Shown here: one piece after another, positions 43,543-49,684 of the stretch
Layout: each line of letters starts with the position of its first letter
Numbering within the stretch: the stretch's first letter is position 1
Assembly: GCA_015680685.1 (NCBI GenBank)
Contig: MNCI01025282.1
Coordinates: 367,020-416,703 of the forward strand
Reading direction: 5' to 3'
Length of the DNA stretch: 49,684 bases
Source of the DNA: Gnetum montanum
Taxonomy: Eukaryota; Streptophyta; Gnetopsida; Gnetales; Gnetaceae
Notes under the pieces: model-generated
The model's input: only the letters and a program-made list of their open reading frames with translations
Told to the model about the DNA's origin: nothing
The model's database searches: none
Program-made: the position numbers and the translations under genes

Positions 43543-46276
43543 ATAGATGGCCCTAAAACAGAGGTGTTCAAGGTGAACCCTCGCAAAGAAATGCTAAGCA
43601 TCCACAAGGTGGCCATGGTCAGCAAGGAAAACATGTAGAACACATGGAGAAGGAGGCCCAATCCTTCAGCATTCACCAAGAGGCTCCTACTACTAGGTAA
43701 TCGGCTAAGGGGAGGTTGTAGAATCACAAGCTCCCAAGCAAGGATAGCATCTCATGTTGCCTCTTGCCACCATTTTACAAAAGTCCATGTTGGCTTCAGT
43801 CATTGTGGAGATGAACTTCAGCCCATTCATGGAGTTTTCTCTAGAAGTAGTGTGGATGCACCTCAAGGCGTCCCCATTGTGGCCCATTTTGTTAGACAGT
43901 GACGAATGATACTTGGGTGAAACTTATCAGTTCCGGCACAATAAAGATGAGGGCACCACCATTAACATCTATGGGATGATTGTCCCTTATTCAATCAAAG
44001 CAATTGTTGTGGCTCTCAACTTGCCAAATGAAGGGGCTAAGGTTGCTCATCTGTCAACTAGATTTGATCCCAAAACCAAAAAATTGTGGCTAAGATGGGG
44101 GTACTGCAAGGAGGATAAAATGTACAATGAAATGACTTTGGAGGAGAAAACATATTTCAAGATTGGGACTTACCACCTATTTCCCACAAAAGGTCTTGAT
44201 CAAATTTCAACTTATGCAGCTAGGGGAAGTGCCATTTTAATGGGTAAATTTGCAGCCAATCTTCCCCAGTTTTATTTCACTAAAATCCAATGGCGGTTTG
44301 AAGAAATGAAGTTAGGGAGACCAACACTTCCATTTCCCTACTTAATTAGAAAGTTGTGAAAGTGTGCTAGGATCTTGGGATATACTAATGATATCCCTAG
44401 AAGGGCTTAGAACGCCTCCTTCATTGAACTCCTAAAACCTATAGCACCAAAAAAGGATCTTGGTGAGGAATAAGAAATAGAGAAGGAGGTAAAGCCACAA
44501 ACTAAAACACAATGTGAGCTTGAGCAGAGTCCATAGGCACAAGTTCCACTACCACCACCATAAGACTATAGGCCCTCAATGAGCCATCTACAGAAGATCG
44601 CTAAAGTAGTCAGCTGGGAAAGCAGGGATGAGTCTAACCTCTTTCAAGTCATGGATGATGTCGTACGATCCACAGTGTTAGCGGACCTAACATAGGGGAA
44701 GATCTTACTATAGTTAAGAGGAGAAGGATCCTAGTAATCATGACAGATCTCAGGGAACATTGCATCTTTCCAAGTTACATTAGAAACTAGAGAAGGTGCC
44801 AATATTGTGATACTGCAACATGAGGATGCAACAGGTACAACAAAATTCATCACCGATCATATCAAAGAATCATTCAATGTGCCTATTGTGCCCCTAACAG
44901 ATTTAGTGGGAACCAAAGATGCATAAGTATTGGTTGAGACTTCCATGACTCTTGTAGTGCATGAGGATGTGCTTGATCGACTGCTACAGATAAGCCAAGT
45001 AATGACTACCTTGTTTAACATTCCTAGTGATGTCATTGTAGCCCAATCAGATCTCAACACCACAAAAGGGAAGTTGGTCATGGAAAAATTTAGGGTAGAG
45101 CATGCAGAAGTAGAAATACAAAGATTACAAGAAGAGCTAGTTGCTCTGAAAGTTGAATGATGAGATCCCATCCATTTTTTTGCACTAGATCAACTTGAGT
45201 AATTCAAGACAAAGCAGCTAACCAAGGTAACTAAGGAGAGAGTAGCTGCTAAGCAAGAGAAAGAGAAGGTGATTGGAAATGCCTTAGCTACTGATGTGCA
45301 ATCTCACGCATGCAAAAAGGCATTGACCACTAGACAAGAAGAGAAGAAGTAGCTCACCACAGAAAATTCTAGGTTAACCACCATGGAAAAGCAAAAGAAC
45401 ATTCTAGAGGAAATTATACACTAGTTAAGAGAATAACTAGTGAGGGTCAACCAAGACATGAATAAATTGGCCAGAGAGAATAGAAACCTCTCAATGGAGG
45501 AGGTTCACATTATCTGCCAGAGGTTAGCAATTGAAATTAGTGCATGGAAAAATGAGGCTAAAAAGCATGAAAAACTGAAGGAGCACTTCCACAACCAAGT
45601 TGGCATGTACAAGCATATCAATGAAAAATAAATCTAGATGGCCAAAGCCCACATTAGCTCTTTGTCAACCTAAAATCCTGAGTGGCAGTCCATCTTGGAC
45701 AACTATGCCTTGGTCTGTCAAGCAGAAGTCAAAAATAAAGACCTACAGATAGAAGATCTGAAAGAATACATGGCATTGACTAACCTTAGATATGCTAACC
45801 TTGCCATGTTAATAGTAGGTCACCCTCAAAATGAGCTAGAAAAAAAAGTGGCAACCATCTATGCATTATATGAGAAAGAGTTTGCAAATCGAAAGGATGC
45901 TTTGCAGAAGCTACAGATGGAAAACTAAAAATTAGAGGTGGTGAAAACTAGCTATTAGGGATAAAAGAATGTAGCCTCAAACCTAGCTTGAAGATTGATA
46001 GATTATCATAAACTTAGAGACAAAGCTAGGGCCTTTGAGGAAGAATGATGGTAGTTTGTAGCTTGATACATAAAGGAAAATCAGATGTTCCCACAACTGC
46101 CATGTCCTTGGGATGTACCGGCACCAATACACATTGGCACAATAGCTTGGATGGTACATGACCTAAGGATAGAGGAGGAGAAGTTGAAGGTGTTTCTCAA
46201 TCACTATAAATTTCAATGGCCTAGTGACAAAGGGAAGCAATCAATGGAAGAGCCACCACCTCTAGGCACCACATGA
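43543..46276 (+). pseudogene. E5 ORF2: plant-transposon-domain-like region plus coiled coil
   Basis: Broken frame of about 2.7 kb. The basic Gln/Gly-rich leader (43543-43730) matches E1. The open part 43913-44359 has GTTINIYGMIVPYSIKAIVV then ALNLPNEG, later YHLFPTKGLDQISTYAARGS and LPFPYLIRKL. This arrangement resembles the 'putative plant transposon protein' domain (an RG..V.F....IN..LGLP block, then LLP..H.., then LPFP.LI..LC). The rest (44930-45160, 45440-45631, 45695-45928) is Glu/Lys/Leu-rich with heptad character, that is, long coiled coil. It ends EEPPPLGTT-stop. Function unknown; known cases of this domain occur in retroelement-linked ORFs. Family assignment is from memory of the pattern and needs a profile search. 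Confidence 0.5.
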
Positions 46277-46474
46277 GATTCCTAGTTTTGCTTTTGTTTT
46301 GTTTTGTAATAATGTGTCCCATTTTTGTACTGTGCCACTGCGGCATGCAAGAGTCAATTATTTTGTTCACTATTTGAGTTAGTCAGTAATCCCATACCTA
46401 CCTAATATTTTGTAAAGAACTTATTCCTCATTTTGTTTAACTTGAGGATGAGTTTTCATTCAGTCATGGGGGTA
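46277..46474 (+). mobile_element. E5 3' leader and polypurine-tract-like end
   Basis: T-rich stretch, then ACTTGAGGATGAG and CATGGGGGTA (46465-46474) immediately before the LTR; collinear with 2744-2926 of E1. Confidence 0.6.
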
Positions 46475-47353
46475 TGATGAGTCATCATCTTTTTAGGCCC
46501 CAACGTCAGATATGCGACATCAAAGCCCTGACGTTAGAGCTAAGAAGTGATGTTGGATATTTGATGTCACCTCATCTAGGTTTGCCTATAAATATAACAC
46601 TTGGATGCTCAGATGAGATAGGGTATAGTATGTAGGTAGTAGGAAGAAAGTTTTAGTTTTTAGTTTCTTTTCCTTAGAGATTGTTATTCCTAGTGCATGC
46701 CTACAGTGTGATGTTTGTAATTGTATGGCACTTTTGTTCGAGTGTAACGTACTTAGACATGTTACATGACTGGCAATAAAGATCGAGATTACTCCCATCA
46801 TTACAGCATCCACTTAGATTATTATTGCTTTTAATTATTAATTATTTACTACTTTCTTTAGTTAAATGTTTTCATTTATTACTATTTACTATTCTTGTTA
46901 TTAAGCAGAATGTATACGCCTTAATCATGAACATTTAAGTGTAGATGCTTGGTAATCTAGAATTTTTTTTGTCTAGCATAACTAGTGACATACGCTTAGC
47001 AATCCCAAAAGTAGTCTCACAAAGTCCAAGACGTATATGGACAATTAAGAGCGGACACTCATTGCACATAGGCTAGCTTAGATCTTGTTTTCCCTCATCC
47101 ATTAACTTAATTAATTTACCTTTTTTATTGTTATTAGGAGTAGTGTAGAATTAGAAACAACATCATATGCCTCACTTTCCACTAAATCATACGTGACACA
47201 GCTACCACTAGTCCGAGTTGGAAGATAGCGAACTATGATCAAAGCATAACGATCTAGATGCCACAACTAGTTCCATCCATGGAATTCGACCAAATCATGC
47301 ATGAACTCTTGTGATTTGTATGGTTGAGTGTAGGGTTACCTCATCACTCATCA
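46475..47353 (+). repeat. E5 3' LTR
   Basis: TGATGAGTCATC...CACTCATCA, 879 bp. TATAAATA at 46586-46593. It is similar to the 5' LTR but about 53 bp shorter because U3 has one unit instead of three. Right target duplication CTCAT at 47354-47358 matches the left one exactly. Confidence 0.85.
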
Positions 47354-47358
47354 CTCAT

Positions 47359-47604
47359 CTTTATTGTCATTCACATTGGTGTGCTTAGGTACATCAATTT
47401 TGGAATAAATATCTGTACACTTTTAGACTCCTATTACCAGAACTCAGAGAAATATTCTAATTCTCAAATGATAAAACTGCAAGAGCTTTACTACAACGAT
47501 CACTTAACCTCTCATAAACACAGTTGCTGAGCACGTATCTATAGAATTTATTGTGGAACTATGTCGACAAGGCCCCATAGATGCGACACTTTGATGCTTC
47601 ATCA
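47359..47604 (-). repeat. E6 3' LTR, right piece
   Basis: Resumes the LTR split by E5 (CTTTATTGTCATTCACATTGG...) and ends GCTTCATCA, followed by TACCCCCATGAC, the complement of the polypurine tract. U3 holds the short CGACAAGG/GATGCGAC type. Confidence 0.75.
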
Positions 47605-48122
47605 TACCCCCATGACTAAATTAAAACTTGTTCTCAAGTTTCTTTATAAAATTGGGAAGGTAGGGGATTATTGATTGACTTTTGACATAACAAAATTGAG
47701 TGCTCGAGAGTAAAAATCATCAACATTACAAAAATTTGTGGTGTTCATGACATAAAATTAAACACCATGATATGACTACATAAAATTAGACAGAACATAC
47801 TTTGATGATCTAAAGGTAGTTGAGAAGATCAAACAGTGTTAGGCAGTGAAGGCTCATGAGGTTCTAAAGAACCTTCACTAGCTTTAGGCACACATTATGG
47901 CTAAGGTAGCTATGGTTGTCTTGTTATAGCTGCAACCTTCGGTGGAACATGAAAGGAATCTAGTAATGTCTTCATTTTCTTCTCCTTTCTTTGGGAATCA
48001 TTCATAGTCCATGCAGCATTGCCAATGTGGGCTAGAATGGGGATATCCCATTAACAAGGCATTACTAGGAACAACTCCTTAACATTAATAAAATAGAAAG
48101 CTAATTGTTTGCGTTCGACATC
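47605..48122 (-). mobile_element. E6 internal region, 3' end
   Basis: About 520 bp of internal sequence adjoining the polypurine tract of a minus-strand element, cut by the E7 LTR. No coding recognised. Confidence 0.5.
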
Positions 48123-49103
48123 TGATGAGTGATGAGGTACCCCTACATCCAACTGTACAAATCACAAGCGTTCATGCATGATCTGGTTAAATTCTATGGA
48201 TGGGACTAGTTGTGGCATCTAGATCACTATGCCTTGATCGTAGTTCACTATCTTCCCACTTGGACTAGTGGTAGCTTTGTCACGTATGGTTTAGTCCAAA
48301 GTGAGGCATATGATTTTTATTATTTTATATTTTATTTTTCTATGATTAACAATATGTTCAAACTCAATTTATAATCAATTTAACTAATCTAATTGCTAAT
48401 TAATAATCAACTACACTAACATAAGTATTCGATCCCACTTTTTGCTTACATCCTGAACATGCATAACGTTGTTGGGTTACCAAACGTTAAGCATTGTTGG
48501 GATTACCAAGAGTCATACACATGCTCAAAGTGGGTGTACTTATGTGCTTAATTAATAAGCATGAAAATGTAAATATTAACTAAGTACATGAAAATTAAAT
48601 TGTATGGAAAGTAAATCTAATGTAAGTCAAAGTGCTGCAATGAATAAGAATCAATTTCAATCTTATTGTTGTTCATGGAATGTGTCCAAGTACATTCCCA
48701 CTTGAATAAGACTCCATACAACTGACTTAGATCCACTCTATGGGCACTCACTGACTATTCTCTAAGATTACAGAATAAAATTACAAGACTTTGGCTACTC
48801 TACTAAAAAACCTATGTCCAAATTGTGTGTCCAAGAGCTATATTTATAGGCTAGCATACATCCCTTGATATCAAATATCTAAAAACGTAGCATGTGACCC
48901 AATATCTGATATGCAATATCATGTACTCGATATCAGAGCTAAGATATCGAAGTTAAGATATCGAGGCCAAGATATTAGAGCCAAGATATTAGGGCTAGGA
49001 TATGAAGGCTAAGATATTGGGGCTAAGATATAGGGGCCAAGATATCTTAGCTAACCAAAAATTGAATTTTTATTAGATATATCAGCCAACTAATGACTCA
49101 TCA
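48123..49103 (-). repeat. E7 3' LTR with 14-bp U3 minisatellite
   Basis: TGATGAGTGATGAGG...GACTCATCA, 981 bp, followed by TACCTCCACGAC. Minus-strand TATA (CTATAAATATAG) near 48853-48842. Upstream of it a 14-bp unit (AGATATCGAGGCCA and variants) is repeated nine times at 48928-49053. Left flank ACATC would be a target duplication; the right end is beyond the window. Confidence 0.75.
48928..49053 (-). repeat. 9 x 14-bp minisatellite in E7 U3
   Basis: Nine in-register 14-bp units, each with an (A)GATAT(C/T) core and a G(G/A)(C/G)(C/T)A end; no length variation. It appears to be a derivative of the GATATC palindrome module seen in other U3 regions. Confidence 0.8.
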
Positions 49104-49614
49104 TACCTCCACGACTAAATGAAAACTTGTCCTTGAGTTAAAAAAAAATGAGGAATAATTTCCTTGCAAAATATTGGAAATGTATGGGATTATTGATTGA
49201 TATGCAAACTACTGATTATCTTTGAGTGTCATGTTACAAAATTTTATTCGAGTGGATGCATACAAATTGGTAGAGTGACAAAAAGTTTGGACAGACATTG
49301 AAGATTACAAAATTTGTAGAGGTCTTTAAAAATTCACTGAAGAGGATTCTTCATGNGTTGGACAGACATTGAAGATTACAAAATTTGTAGAGGTCTTTAA
49401 AAATTCACTGAAGAGGATTCTTCATGTTGCAGCTAGTAGTGGTAGAATTTTAACCTTGATTGTTATGTTGATGCTTCTTTGGTTATGTAGAACATTTTTA
49501 AAGGGTGGACTGAAATTTCTTCTCATCATCTCATGGATCTAGTAAACATGCGAAGTATGAGTTGTTATCTTGTATGTGCTATGATTTTTCCATGGGCATA
49601 TCCTCTATTGTCTC
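49104..49614 (-). mobile_element. E7 internal region, 3' end (contains an N and a false-looking duplication)
   Basis: Internal sequence next to the polypurine tract; no coding seen. A 69-bp exact direct repeat (49287-49355 and 49358-49426) is separated by the N at 49356 and one base, the mark of two overlapping contig ends joined without merging. Confidence 0.55.
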
Positions 49615-49684
49615 TGATGAGACGCGACATGCACTGGGCCGCGATATCGTGTCTTCCACTGCGATATCGCGTACGCGATATCAC
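49615..49684 (+). repeat. Start of a further + strand LTR, cut by window end
   Basis: TGATGAGACGCGACATG, then CCGCGATATCGTG and a perfect 20-bp palindrome at 49663-49682 identical to that at 19642-19661. Same U3 type as the solo LTR at 19616. Confidence 0.7.

Noticed and set aside
44857-45171. Minus-strand Ser/Thr/Cys-rich ORF
   Set aside because: Shadow of the plus-strand coiled-coil region of ORF2.
48928-49053. CRISPR-like regular repeat
   Set aside because: Units are contiguous 14-mers without spacers, inside a plant LTR.

Overview
This is plant nuclear DNA: AT-rich, very gene-poor, and built mostly of decayed, nested LTR retrotransposons, with one spliced gene for a plastid-type protein and one isolated GC-rich, chalcone-synthase-like reading frame. 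Multi-kilobase introns carrying LINE and SINE relics, and layers of old LTR elements, suggest a seed plant with a large genome, possibly a gymnosperm. The species cannot be fixed from the sequence alone.

Layout. (1) 1-3576: right part of a + strand element (E1: gag C-terminus, spacer, broken ORF2, polypurine tract, 3' LTR). It sits in an older LTR (3577-3730), which sits in a minus-strand element primed by initiator tRNA-Met (3731-6220). (2) 6221-14464: low-copy stretch with a tRNA-Ala-like tandem array (9990-10570), the GC-rich CHS-like ORF (11230-11994) and several degenerate tandem repeats. (3) 14465-24600: a direct/inverted repeat cassette, then a LINE with the inverted 5' segment typical of twin priming. 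The LINE is split by the minus-strand gag-protease element E2 (16339-23919), whose protease is itself split by a solo LTR (19616-20434). (4) 24600-32400: a three-exon minus-strand gene for a START-like/polyketide-cyclase-family protein with a transit-like N-terminus. Its introns hold a tRNA-derived SINE and an RTE-type LINE relic. (5) 33084 to the end: element E4 (+), carrying a solo LTR (34400-35295) and broken by E6 (-). E6's 3' LTR was later hit by the structurally complete element E5 (+, 38117-47353, TSD CTCAT). E7 (-) and the start of another + LTR close the window.

The E-series elements are one Athila-like lineage. Their LTRs begin TGATGA and end TCATCA, insertions make 5-bp target duplications, the primer binding site matches tRNA-Asp, the terminus next to the 3' LTR contains CATGGGGGTA or similar, and Gag ends in an unusual CX2CX3HX4C knuckle. 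The R/U5 body is conserved, but the U3 upstream of the TATA box comes in distinct repeat or palindrome modules whose copy number differs even between the two LTRs of one element. E1 and E5 have no pol and instead carry a second ORF resembling the plant-transposon-associated domain plus coiled coil.

The points most worth following are the divergent CHS-like ORF, the tRNA-Ala-like array, the gag+ORF2 element family with interchangeable U3 modules, and the twin-primed LINE.
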